Assembly: GCA_028023455.1 (NCBI GenBank)
Contig: JAQFVV010012572.1
Coordinates: 742,001-806,000, forward strand
DNA length: 64,000 bases
From: Epiperipatus broadwayi
Lineage: Eukaryota; Onychophora; Udeonychophora; Euonychophora; Peripatidae
Reading direction: 5' to 3'
The stretch's first letter is position 1. Each line of letters starts with the position of its first letter. The notes beneath the pieces were generated by a model. The model ran no database searches and was not told the DNA's origin. It was given only the letters and a program-made list of their open reading frames with translations. The position numbers were made by a program, and so were the translations under genes. Below, piece by piece: positions 25,356 through 36,986 of the stretch.

Positions 25356-28300
25356 AGATAATATCATCATGGATACTGTGCAAAATTATAATAAGTCTGT
25401 ATTCATCAGGCACCTAAGATTTAAGTCATAGCTCTATTATAGTATTTATTGATAAGAAAATGCAACTGTCCATGGAAAATGATATACAGCCTTATGTTAT
25501 CTATATATTTTAATAATTTTAAAGTATTAAAATGTAGTTCACATATAACAGATTTCAAAATATTCTTAACACCTAGGATTTTATATAAATATTACTCTCC
25601 TGACCATCTTATATCTTCCACACTAATTAACTCACTTAACATCATAAAATATACAAACTGCATTCTAAAATAATTTCCAAAACACAATATTAAAGAAACA
25701 ACAAAGATTTAAATTCATTTCAAGATGTCTTTTTTAAGTTTTTAAGTACAAATGATCTTGATAAAAAAAGTATATTTGTACTATACATTTATTTATTTGT
25801 TATCCTATAATTTGGAGATCAATATTATGTCTTTTTTTGTATTTCAACAGATAACATTCATAAAAATAACATATTAATATTGTAATGATGTTATTTAATG
25901 TATGCATATTTAAGCATTCATATTAAATAAGTATTTAAAATATTTTTGGATATTTTCAAAAACATTCATCTGCATTCATCAATTCTTTTATAAAAAAATA
26001 CACACAATTATAATTTCTATCAACAATTTCTTTCACTGTTTACAATAACAAATACTAATTTAAAATACTAATTAGGGTATATCTTTTTTAAAATAAAAAA
26101 AATTATTAAAAAAATGTTGTCTAAATAATAAAAAGAAATTACTAATAATCTCAACCATTATTAAGATCATTAATGGTGATCTGCTTCTTGGACCATACAT
26201 TCAAAAAAACCAATTATGATTATAATTTACTTTATTCAGAAAATTATCTTTTTTTTATTTATAATAATAAAGTTAATCTATTTCAAGATTAAATTTAAAA
26301 TATAATAACAACAGGTTATTTTTTTTTAAAAATTGCAATATTCTAAATATTAACATTAGATATAATAAAAAAATGATAAAGTTTTAAAGTTATGAAAAGA
26401 CTTTTTTCTCTCCTGCTTGTAAGCTAGACACTTGTCAGGAATCTTCCACCATTGCCTAGTTATGGGTGGAAAGCTTCATGCACAATCATACTCCAGTCTT
26501 GATGCTATTTTAAAAAAATGTACAAATACTAATATAAAAGCTGGTAAAATCTGAGGGAAATATTAGTCATCCTGAAGAAATAATTGTTCATTCCAATTTT
26601 TTTCTGGACACCTATTCAGGCATGTAATTTCTCCTTAAAATAATTCAAGGTCCATTTTATATGAAAATATTTTTCTACATATATATTTCTTGGTTTCATC
26701 CATTGTGTGTATCAGATATATTGCAATAAATATGATGCAAGTAATATTTGCATTTTCCATTCATCAAAAACATTAGTACAAACTTATAATATACTGTTAT
26801 TTATTTAAAACATTTATCAGCAGACATATAGTTTATAAATGAAAATAAATATTTTCTTCTTTATAATATTTATGATTTTTATCCTTTTAAACATGTATCT
26901 TTTCACTAGATTGTTTTTTTCAGGTAAAGTGACAGCTATTTCATTCAAAGTATTTATTAACTGATATAATTTCAATCTTTTAATAAGATGTATCAGAGCT
27001 CATTTATTCCAAATAAAGTTATTTTTAAAGTATATAATTTATTTAGTGATTTGATCAATAGCAAGTCCTTTTAAAAGCATAAAAGACATTCAAAAGTCAT
27101 CTTCAATTTGTCTTTAAATACATTATTCTTAAACATAAGTCCATTTAGAGTACTTTAAAGACAAATTAAATGTGGATTATTACAATCAATTATATAATAA
27201 ACATTATTACAATCAATTATATAATAAACAATCATATTATCATACCATAAAAACATTTTTAATTCAGTTTTTAAACTTTGATACAAAGTCTTAACTTTCT
27301 TTTCTTTTTTTTTTTAAATTTAATACTGTGATAATGATTTTTAATAAATATCCAATTCTTCTTAATTAACTTTAATAAATTAGCTTCATTGTGATATGAT
27401 AAAGTTATTTCTAATAAATGTTTACCCACACCAGATATACTATTTATAAAAAATTCAAATGTCTTGCATAAATCTTCTCCATTTTTGTTGCAGTATATTC
27501 CTTGACATTTGGTGTTCATTGTTCCAATATTTTAGTAGCTACTATGTATTCCATAGAATTACTGTAGTTCTAAGCTATGTTTCCAAAAGAAGACTTATAG
27601 GGAAATTTTGTGTTTTAGTGAACCATTATTTAAATAATTGTTTCAATTATATTTTTAAAAACACTTTTAAATAAAAATAATAATTTGTCACAATATAAAA
27701 AAATAATAGTTATAAATTTCAAACTGAACCTGTCTTAATCTGAATCACTTAATCTGAATCACTAAATCATTGTCTAGACTGGCTTCAAACTCACTTTTTA
27801 TACTGGCCTTAATCCAATGATTTTATTGATCAATGCTACTTGTAAAAATCTGCTAATTTACATAACTACATCAATATCATTTTTTAAAATTAAGTTTAAG
27901 AATTATGAGTCTCAATATTAAATTTTATCAAATTATTCAATACTTTAAATATTAAATATTTTATCTAGAAATTAAATATTTTTATTAAAATAATTTTTAA
28001 TATTCTAATGACCTAAAATATTACACTTAAATAAAATAATAATTTTAATTATTATTTTTCTAATATTATCTCTAGACTTAATATTTGTTATACTTTATTA
28101 TGTATCAAACTTTTGTTAACAAGGTAAAATAAAAGTTTTCTTTTTCTAACTTTTAAAAGCTCATATATTCATCCAATCCCCTCTAATCATGTGATACTTT
28201 CAGCATATTTTAAACTAATATTAAATTAACTTATCATTTAAATAATATTTTTAACAAAATAATTACTTTAAACATATAATATAAAATATTTACTACTATA

Positions 28301-28600
28301 ATTAAGCTGTTCTACCATTATGGTATGTTTTAAATATAAATTAAAATTAATACTATGTTTTAAATGATTTATTGTATCATTTTATATTTAATTCATCTCA
28401 AAATGAGTTCAACTTTTCTAATATATCTTTATAAGCTTCTATCTATTGAGATTTAACCCCTACTACCTATAGCATCAAAATTATGTGCTTGAAAATAACC
28501 AAAATTTAAGATTTTTTAATATAGCTACTTATCCAACCCTACCTAAACTATATGTACCAATTGTAAAGGGTTCAATATATATACATATATATATATATAT
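25356..28600. other. Non-coding, extremely AT-rich stretch
   Basis: No gene is supported. Small tandem duplications occur, such as TACAATCAATTATATAATAAAC twice-repeated near 27181-27230 (described by position; the unit is about 28 bp). An AT run at about 28574-28600 is where the LTR element inserted. Confidence 0.45.
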
Positions 28601-31348
28601 TGAAACAGATATACTGTCCCTCATATAAATATTCAAAAGACCCCCCCCATTTAAAAATGTCTAGCGTGATTCAGTCTAATTGGGAATGCAATAAAGCTGT
28701 GATTTGTTAAAAAAAAGTCATATTTTTAATTTTTAGTATTGATGGATTTGAATAAAATGTTATATCATCTTATTTTTTTTTTATCTGCCTCAATAAAAAA
28801 AGAAAAGAAATTAATTATCCAATCATTAAAAAGAAAAAAAAAGATACTTGGGTTAAACTGAGACAGTATTCAAATTAGGCACGTCATCGGAAGAAAAGAA
28901 CTTTTTTTTCTCTCATCTTACACAGAGAGGCAGAACATATTAAATTTTTTGTTTTAAAAAAAGTGTATTACTTAATTCTTTTGACACGTTAAAATATAAC
29001 TTTAACAAAACGTGAAAATGGAAAAAGAAAGCTTTACTAGAAGAATTATAATAACAATGGAGTAATTTAGCGGCTTCACTCTCTCCACGCTGTGCCATAA
29101 CTTTCCATAAATGAAATAACCCGCCTTCTTTTTGAGTAAACTGGACTGCAAAACTGGAAGGTAATTATGTTATAAGAATGTTTAGACATCTTTACCATAA
29201 ATTATAAATTGACATCATGAAATATCTACATAAAAATTATTTTTATGAAATATTAAAATATTTTAATCATGTGTCATAAAATGAAGTTATGAAATGGTTG
29301 CATATATTTTGTTCAATAAAATATTAAGACATCTTTATCATATGTTATAAAGTGAAGTTATGAAATAATTACATAGAATTTGTTTTATAAAATATTAAAA
29401 CATCTTTATCATGCATTATAAAGTGAAGTTATGAAATATTTACATAGAATTTGTTTTATAAAATATTAAAACATCTTTATCATACGTTATAAAGTGAAGT
29501 TATGAAATAATTACATAGAATTTGTTTTATAAGATATTAAAATATCTTTATCATACGTTATAAAGTGAAGTTATGAAATAATTACATAGAATTTGTTTTA
29601 TAAAATATTAAAACATCTTTCTCATATGTTATAAAGTGAAGTTATGAAATAGTTATACGCAAATTTATTTATAAAAATATTTGAACATATTTACTATATG
29701 GATTAGAAATGCTCTACAAGCCAAACAGAGTTTATGTGTATGAATATACTTTTATATTTGACTAAATTAGAAATGCTTCAATTACTAAATGATAAATGCT
29801 CCAAAAGCCAAACAGAGTTTATGTGTATGAATATACTCTTATATTTGACTAAATTATAAATGCTGCAATTACTAAATGATATATGCTCCACAAGCCAAAC
29901 AGAGTTTGTGTGTATGAAGATACTTTTATATTTGACTAAATTAGAAATGCTTCAATTACTAAATGATAAATGCTCCAAAAGCCAAACAGAGTTTGGGTGT
30001 ATGAAGATACTTTTATATTTGACTAAATTATAAATGCTTCAATTACTAAATGATAAATGCTCCACAAGCCAAACAGAGTTTATGTGTATGAATATACTCT
30101 TATATTTGACTAAATTATAAATGCTGCAATTACTAAATGATAAATGCTCCACAAACCAAGAATTGCTGAGCTTAAGTGTTTACCAATCAATAATAATTCA
30201 TAAAAAAATGAAATGCTGTATAAATAATAAATGCTTGACTGCTCCCAAGCTTCTTCCCTTAAATGAATTCAAAATGAATTATTGTATAAACCATAAATGC
30301 TTTACTGCTTCTAAGCTTCTTCTCATAAAAGAATTCAAAAATGAACTATTGTTGAATTAGACTGTTTCCAAACGTCTTCTCATAAATGAATTCAAAATGA
30401 ACTATTGTTGAATTAGGATATTTCCAAGCTTCTTCTCATAAAAAAATTCAAAAATGAACTATTGTTGAATTAGACTGTTTCCAAATGTCTTCTCATAAAT
30501 GAATTCAAAAATGAACTATTGTTGAATTAGAATATTTCCAAGCTTCTTCTCATAAAAGAATTCAAAAATGAACTATTGTTGAATTAGACTGTTTCCAAAC
30601 GTCTTCTCATAAATGAATTCAAAATGAACTATTGTTGAATTAGGATATTTCCAAGCTTCTTCTCATAAAGGAATTCAAAATGAACTATTGTTGAATTAGA
30701 CTGTTTCCAAACGTCTCCTCATAAATGAATTCAAAATGAACTATTGTTGAATTAGGATATTTCCAAGCTTCTTCTCATAAAGGAATTCAAAAATGAACTA
30801 TTGTTGAATTAGACTGTTTCCAAACGTCCTCTCATAAATGAACTTGTAAATGAACTATTAACAAAAAAAAGAACTGCTTCTAGCTCTTTCATAAGTAAAA
30901 TGAAAATGAGTTATCATGTGGACAGAAATGAACTTAGTGAGAAATTGCAAATTAATTGTTATTTAATAAATTCTTTTTTGTTACTAAAAATTAAATTGGT
31001 TATCCAGTTGTCCAATTCTGTTTTGTTTTATTGCATCACTCATCAGTCATAGTACTGGTTCATGAGAATCTCATGTTTTCTGAGCTACGTCTGGCATAAC
31101 TTGACCTAGGCCAGTCAGGTTGTAGTGAGACGGAACTCTAATGGCACTTTTTGGGAAACCAAACATAGAAATATTTAGATGTTTCCAGTCTCTATGGTAC
31201 TACATCCTCTGATGAGCAGGAAATATTGTTGTAGGAGGCATTAACATCTGCATTAGGAATGTCAATTGATAGTTCCTTTCTACAGCATGCTCATCAGAAA
31301 ATTGTTACAACTGAATTAATAAAAGGGTTGTATGGCGGTCCGGTTACA
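28601..31348 (+). repeat. 5' LTR (2748 bp)
   Basis: It starts TG and ends CA. An AATAAA signal lies at 31318-31323, 25 bp before the end. Three tandem-repeat blocks make up its centre: about six units of about 71 bp (29260-29700, core TTATAAAGTGAAGTTATG), five units of 87 bp (29700-30150, core GCCAAACAGAGTTTATGTG) and about ten units of 55-58 bp (30330-30850, core CTATTGTTGAATTAG). The 30121-30360 open frame is repeat sequence, not a gene. Confidence 0.9.
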
Positions 31349-31500
31349 TTTGGCGCCCAACATGGGGCCTTATCTGGCTAGCCTACTCATAGTCCGGTTA
31401 CATTTGGTGCCTTACTGTGAGGCCTTATCTGGCTAGCCTACTCATAGGCCGGTTAATTTGCCACCCTACTGTGAAGTCCGATCTAGCTAGCCTACTCATA
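31338..31500 (+). promoter_or_regulatory. Primer binding site, triplicated leader
   Basis: The PBS at 31351-31368, TGGCGCCCAACATGGGGC, differs by one base from the lysine-tRNA PBS of several retroviruses, as I recall it. The block GTCCGGTTACA (the last 11 bases of the LTR) + PBS + TATCTGGCTAGCCTACTCATA is repeated three times in tandem: 31338-31391, 31392-31446 and 31447-31500. The PBS is progressively degraded in copies 2 and 3 (TGGTGCCTTACTGTGAGGC, TGCCACCCTACTGTGAAGT). Copy 1 joins the LTR correctly and is the likely functional site. Confidence 0.8.
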
Positions 31501-31710
31501 GGCATAAACAGACCACGATTCTGTGATATGAACAGTGCATATGATGTAGTGATGTGATTTGTTCAGGAAGGATAAAAAAATGAAAGTTTAAAAGAAAAAC
31601 AAAACAAAAATGAATGGCATAAAGAATGAAACAGGCATTTCAAAGAAGATGGAGTGAAGTCACAGTGTGGATGGAGAGAGAAGCTTACTAAGTCAGAAAA
31701 CAAAGGAAAA

Positions 31711-32649
31711 ATGGTGAACATAGAAACTCAGGAAACAGAAAAGATAGCCATGTTAAGGCAGCTATGAGATATGGTGAAAGAACGAATAGAAAAAGAGGAT
31801 AAACAAAGAGAAGAAGATAACCAGAAAAGAGACAAACAGAGAGAAGAAGATAACAAAAAAAGAGACAAGCAAAGAGAAGAAGATATCAAACAAAGAGAAG
31901 AAGATATCAAACAGAGAGAAGTAGATAACCAAAAAAGAGATAAACAGAGAGAAGAAGATAACCAAAAAAGAGATAAACAGAGAGAAGAAGATAACCAAAA
32001 AAGAGATAAACAGAGAGAAGAAGATAACCAAAAAAGAGATAAACAGAGAGAAGAAGATAACCAAAAAAGAGATAAGCAAAGAGAAGAAGATAACAAGCAA
32101 GCAATAGAAGCAAACCAAAGAATAGAAAAACAAATTATGAAAGCAATGGAAAATCAAAATAAAAAGTTAAACCAGTTAATAAAAGAAATAACTCAGTCTA
32201 AAAAATTGGATGAGGAAGAAACTTTGGAATTCCCAACCAAAGGTATTTTAAAGGAATCACAAATTGAATATCCTATTACTGATGAAGCAAAATTTGAGAT
32301 TGTTAAAAAGAAAGAAATTGAAATTACAAAGAGTGATCTTGAAATTGTTGGTCTACCTTCAGGAAAACTTCTGATTGTGGAATATACCTCTAAAATTGAA
32401 AATAAAGAAACAGTATATACAGAAGCTGAGAATGAAATTATATCAAATACAGTAAAAGAGTTTCAAATGGATGAAAATGAATCTAATAAAGCAAAATTAA
32501 AATCTTCTGATCTTCAAGAAGATGAAAAACGTGAAAATGAACATAATCAAAATATAACAAAGGGACTGTCCAATATAGAAGAAAATGTTTCAGAAAAATT
32601 GTCTGATATATGCTATGAAATAGTAAAGGAGATAGAGAAAAAACCATAA
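31711..32649 (+). CDS. Charged coiled-coil ORF of LTR element, gag position
   Basis: From ATG 31771 the frame gives 292 residues. The first about 110 are an 11-residue repeat, REEDNQKRDKQ, with near-identical 33-bp DNA units, and predict a long charged alpha helix or coiled coil. The remainder is acidic and lysine-rich and ends in EIEKKP. An earlier in-frame ATG at 31711 gives MVNIETQETEKIAMLRQL and then a TGA at 31765, directly before the 31771 start. The original protein probably began at 31711, and this copy carries a nonsense change. The position after the PBS suggests a gag-like role, but I see no capsid major-homology region or zinc knuckle. I do not recognise the family. Antisense frames here are mirror images of the repeat. 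Confidence 0.55.
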
Positions 32650-32826
32650 AATGGAAAGAAAAGTGTGTTAGTCCTCAGCCATATGTAAAAATTATAAACA
32701 AAAGCTTAATAAACTCAAATCAAGAATTGAGTACAAAAAAAATATATAAAGACAGTTATTAAAAATATAGTTGCTTACGCAGGAAAAGACACCAAAAAGG
32801 AATCTGAAAACTCAGGATTTATAAGT

Positions 32827-33189
32827 GTGAAAGAAATTAAGCAACAAGAAACTTTTATAAATACTAAAAAAATAATTATTATGGCAGAAGAACCATTTAA
32901 AAATAAACTTTTATGTAAAAATAAAATACCACCATGGAAGAGAAACAGGAGAAAATTCACAGATGGTGTTCATGGTCCATATCGGATGCGTATAATTAGA
33001 AGATCAAACAGTAACAAGGATCTCCAAAGAAAATACAGAAGTGAAGAAGCAAGACACCACAGTAATGTTAAACATGATAAATTTTCAACAAAGAGACGAT
33101 CCAGAATTATGTCACCTCATAATATAAAAGAGGATTATAGGAGAACTGATCATGATCCTCAGTCTCCCCAAACCAGGTTGCAGTTATAA
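32827..33189 (+). CDS. Short basic ORF of LTR element
   Basis: It encodes 120 residues, with an alternating basic/polar C-terminal two thirds (for example PPWKRNRRKFTDGVHGPYRM and a later RSEEARHHSNVKH). The high arginine and lysine content suggests nucleic-acid binding, but no CCHC knuckle or named domain is visible. It lies 177 bp after the coiled-coil ORF in the LTR interior. It may be the displaced C-terminal part of a gag-like protein or a leftover from a lost polyprotein. I do not recognise it. The other frames nearby (33184-33711) look spurious. Confidence 0.35.
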   Translation: MKEIKQQETFINTKKIIIMAEEPFKNKLLCKNKIPPWKRNRRKFTDGVHGPYRMRIIRRSNSNKDLQRKYRSEEARHHSNVKHDKFSTKRRSRIMSPHNIKEDYRRTDHDPQSPQTRLQL

Positions 33190-33785
33190 TTCAGAATAAA
33201 ATAGAGATAGCTGATGGGAAAAGTTTGTGAGCGTGGTGTAGTGATGCATGAACTTGTGTTTTTCATGTTGAGATGGTGGATGATTGAGCGGAGCTGCTTG
33301 GATGCATTGTGTTATGATGCTCCGAAGTATATGCTCGGCACTATCCAGACCTGGATGTTGTGCTCCAAGAGTAGTCCAGCAGTGCGTATATATAGGTCTC
33401 ATGTATAGGCCTTGGTCTCATGGATAGGCCAAATGATAGCCCCTAAGACTCACTGAAGCTGAGCAGGGTTGGCTGAGTGCCAAATTGATTTTTTTTCTCT
33501 GGCTCCTATTCTTGGTTGGATGATACTTCTAGGTACAAGAGAGGTAGTGCTTAAAAATGAGATATTTTCTCGCGACATCATGGGGTGGTACATGCTGGTA
33601 GTTTGTGCTTGGCCATCTACTTATCCTGGCATTGGAGGCTATGGTTCATGTATTCACTTTTCCAGCTCATCTTACCCATTCATCAGCATATCTAAAACCA
33701 GGCAGTACTGAGAAATAATGTGTATAGTAAATGGAATGAAATCGTACTTCCAGGCAATTTCATCCCAAAATTTGGTGAGGGGTAA
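33190..33785 (+). other. LTR element 3' interior, no ORF; PPT at end
   Basis: This is untranslated interior of the LTR element. It is more GC-balanced than the genomic flanks. At 33395-33430 a short direct repeat TAGGTCTCATGTATAGGCC / TTGGTCTCATGGATAGGCC occurs. It includes the 5S-like segment described separately and ends in a short purine-rich tract that abuts the 3' LTR. Confidence 0.5.
33440..33530 (+). repeat. 5S rRNA-like fragment
   Basis: The sequence GAAGCTGAGCAGGGTTGG differs at two positions from the A box/intermediate region of animal 5S rRNA genes. About 50 bases later CTTGGTTGGATGATAC loosely resembles the 5S C box. The two blocks are separated by an unrelated T-rich stretch, so it is at best a broken 5S-derived piece captured in the LTR element. 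A chance match cannot be excluded. Confidence 0.35.
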
Positions 33786-36700
33786 TGAAACAGATATACT
33801 GTCCCTCATATAAATATTCAAAAGATCCCCCCCCTTTTAAAACGTCTAGCGTGATTCAGTCTAATTGGGAACGCAATAAAGCTGTGATTTGTTAAAAAAA
33901 AGTCATATTTTTAATTTTTAGTATTGATGGATTTGAATAAAATGTTATATCATCTTATTTTTTTTTTATCTGCCTCAATAAAAAAAGAAAAGAAATTAAT
34001 TATCCAATCATTAAAAAGAAAAAAAAAAGATACTTGGGTTAAACTGAGGCAGTATTCAAATTAGGCACGTCGTCGGAAGAAAAGAACTTTTTTTTCTCTC
34101 GTCTTACACAGAGAGGCAGAACATATTAAATTTTTTGTTTTAAAAAAAGTGTATTACTTAATTCTTTTGACACGTTAAAATATAACTTTAACAAAACGTG
34201 AAAATGGAAAAAGAAAGCTTTACTAGAAGAATTATAATAACAATGGGGTAATTTAGCGGCTTCACTCTCTCCACGCTGTGCCATGACTTTCCATAAATGA
34301 AATAACCCGCCTTCTTTTTGAGTAAACTGGACTGCAAAACTGGAAGGTAATTATGTTATAAGAATGTTTAGACATCTTTACCATAAATTATAAATTGACA
34401 TCATGAAATATCTACATAAAAATTATTTTTATGAAATATTAAAACATTTTTATCATGTGTTATAAAATGAAGTTATGAAACGGTTGCATATATTTTGTTC
34501 AATAAAATATTAAGACATCTTTATCATGCGTTATAAAGTGAAGTTATGAAATATTTACATAGAATTTGTTTTATAAAATATTAAAACATCTTTATCATAC
34601 GTTATAAAGTGAAGTTATGAAATAATTACATAGAATTTGTTTTATAAGATATTAAAATATCTTTATCATACGTTATAAAGTGAAGTTATGAAATAATTAC
34701 ATAGAATTTGTTTTATAAAATATTAAAACATCTTTCTCATACGTTATAAAGTGAAGTTATGAAATAGTTATACGCAAATTTATTTATGAAAATATTTGAA
34801 CATATTTACTATATGGATTAGAAATGCTCTACAAGCCAAACAGAGTGTATGTGTATGAATATACTTTTATATTTGACTAAATTAGAAATGCTTCAATTAC
34901 TAAATGATAAATGCTCCAAAAGCCAAACAGAGTTTATGTGAATGAATATACTTTTATATTTGACTAAATTATAAATGCTTCAATTACTAAATGATAAATG
35001 CTCCACAAGCCAAACAGAGTTTATGTGTATGAATATACTCTTATATTTGACTAAATTATAAATGCTTCAATTACTAAATGATAAATGCTCCACAAGCCAA
35101 ACAGAGTTTGTGTGTATGAATATACTTTTATATTTGACTAAATTATAAATGCTTCAATTACTAAATGATAAATGCTCCACAAGCCAAACAGAGTTTATGT
35201 GTATGAATATACTCTTATATTTGACTAAATTATAAATGCTTCAATTACTAAATGATAAATGCTCCACAAGCCAAACAGAGTTTGTGTGTATGAAGATACT
35301 TTTATATTTGACTAAATTATAAATGCTTCAATTACTAAATGATAAATGCTCCACAAGCCAAACAGAGTTTATGTGTATGAATATACTCTTATATTTGACT
35401 AAATTATAAATGCTGCAATTACTAAATGATAAATGCTCCACAAGCCAAACAGAGTTTGTGTGTATGAAGATACTTTTATATTTGACTAAATTATAAATGC
35501 TTCAATTACTAAATGATAAATGCTCCACAAGCCAAACAGAGTTTATGTGTATGAATATACTCTTATATTTGACTAAATTATAAATGCTGCAATTACTAAA
35601 TGATAAATGCTCCACAAGCCAAACAGAGTTTGTGTGTATGAAGATACTTTTATATTTGACTAAATTATAAATGCTTCAATTACTAAATGATAAATGCTCC
35701 ACAAGCCAAACAGAGTTTATGTGTATGAATATACTCTTATATTTGACTAAATTATAAATGCTGCAATTACTAAATGATAAATGCTCCACAAACCAAGAAT
35801 TGCTGAGCTTAAGTGTTTACCAATCAATAATAATTCATAAAATAATGAAATGCTGTATAAATAATAAATGCTTGACTGCTCCCAAGCTTCTTCCCTTAAA
35901 TGAATTCAAAATGAATTATTGTATAAACCATAAATGCTTTACTGCTTCTAAGCTTCTTCTCATAAAAGAATTCAAAAATGAACTATTGTTGAATTAGACT
36001 GTTTCCAAACGTCTTCTCATAAATGAATTCAAAATGAACTATTGTTGAATTAGGATATTTCCAAGCTTCTTCTCATAAAGGAATTCAAAAATGAACTATT
36101 GTTGAATTAGACTGTTTCCAAACGTCTTCTCACAAATGAATTCAAAAATGAACTATTTTTGAATTAGAATATTTCCAAGCTTCTTCTCATAAAAGAATTC
36201 AAAAATGAACTATTGTTGAATTAGACTGTTTCCAAACATCTTCTCATAAATGAATTCAAAATGAACTATTGTTGAATTAGGATATTTCCAAGCTTCTTCT
36301 CATAAAGGAATTCAAAAATGAACTATTGTTGAATTAGACTGTTTCCAAACGTCTCCTCATAAATGAATTCAAAATGAACTATTGTTGAATTAGGATATTT
36401 CCAAGCTTCTTATCATAAAGGAATTCAAAAATGAACTATTGTTTAATTAGACTGTTTCCAAACGTCCTCTCATAAATGAACTTGTAAATGAACTATTAAC
36501 AAAAAAAAGAACTGCTTCTAGCTCTTTCATAAGTAAAATGAAAATGAGTTATCATGTGGACAGAAATGAACTTAGTTAGAAATTGCAAATTAATTGTTAT
36601 TTAATAAATTCTTTTTTGTTACTAAAAATTAAATTGGTTATCCAGTTGTCCAATTCTGTTTTGTTTTATTGCATCACTCATCAGTCATAGTACTGGTTCA

Positions 36701-36986
36701 TGAGAATCTCATGTTTTCTGAGCTACGTCTGGCATAACTTGACCTAGGCCAGTCAGGTTGTAGTGAGACGGAACTCTAATGGCGCTTTTTGGGAAACCAA
36801 ACATAGAAATATTTAGATGTTTCCAGTCTCTATGGTACTACATCCTCTGATGAGCAGGAAATATTGTTGTAGGAGGCATTAACATCTGCATTAGGAATGT
36901 CAATTGATAGTTCCTTCCTACAGCATGCTCATCAGAAAATTGTTACAACTGAATTAATAAAAGGGTTGTATGGCGGTCCGGTTACA
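33786..36986 (+). repeat. 3' LTR (3201 bp)
   Basis: Co-linear and nearly identical to the 5' LTR. It is 453 bp longer because it has eleven 87-bp units (34800-35790) in place of five, and one fewer 71-bp unit. Six times 87 minus 71 is 451, which accounts for essentially the whole difference. The AATAAA signal is at 36956-36961. Confidence 0.9.

Larger units (their letters stand above)
28601..36986 (+). mobile_element. LTR retrotransposon, non-autonomous (LARD-like)
   Basis: Two long direct repeats begin TGAAACAGATATACTG and end GGTCCGGTTACA. A lysine-tRNA-type primer binding site follows the left repeat, and a G-rich tract (GGTGAGGGGTAA, 33774-33785) precedes the right one. The element inserted into an AT run, so the target duplication cannot be read unambiguously. 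The 2.4-kb interior has no protease, reverse transcriptase or integrase motif. It holds only a charged coiled-coil ORF and a short basic ORF, so transposition would need enzymes in trans. The LTRs are nearly identical outside repeat-number changes, pointing to a recent insertion. Confidence 0.88.

Noticed and set aside
29260-30850. Regularly spaced repeats resembling a CRISPR array
   Set aside because: The units are contiguous tandem repeats of 55-87 bp inside an LTR, without unique spacers, in an animal genome.
31200-31300. CTGATGAGCAGGAAAT in the LTR as a possible hammerhead
   Set aside because: The core strand is followed by no stem II hairpin and there is no proper GAAA-stem III-cleavage strand. 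TCTGATGAGCA and TGCTCATCAGA simply form a hairpin pair.
31728-32157. Minus-strand hydrophobic repeat frames opposite the charged ORF
   Set aside because: They are antisense images of the 33-bp tandem repeat. The plus-strand frame is longer and in the position expected for an element protein.
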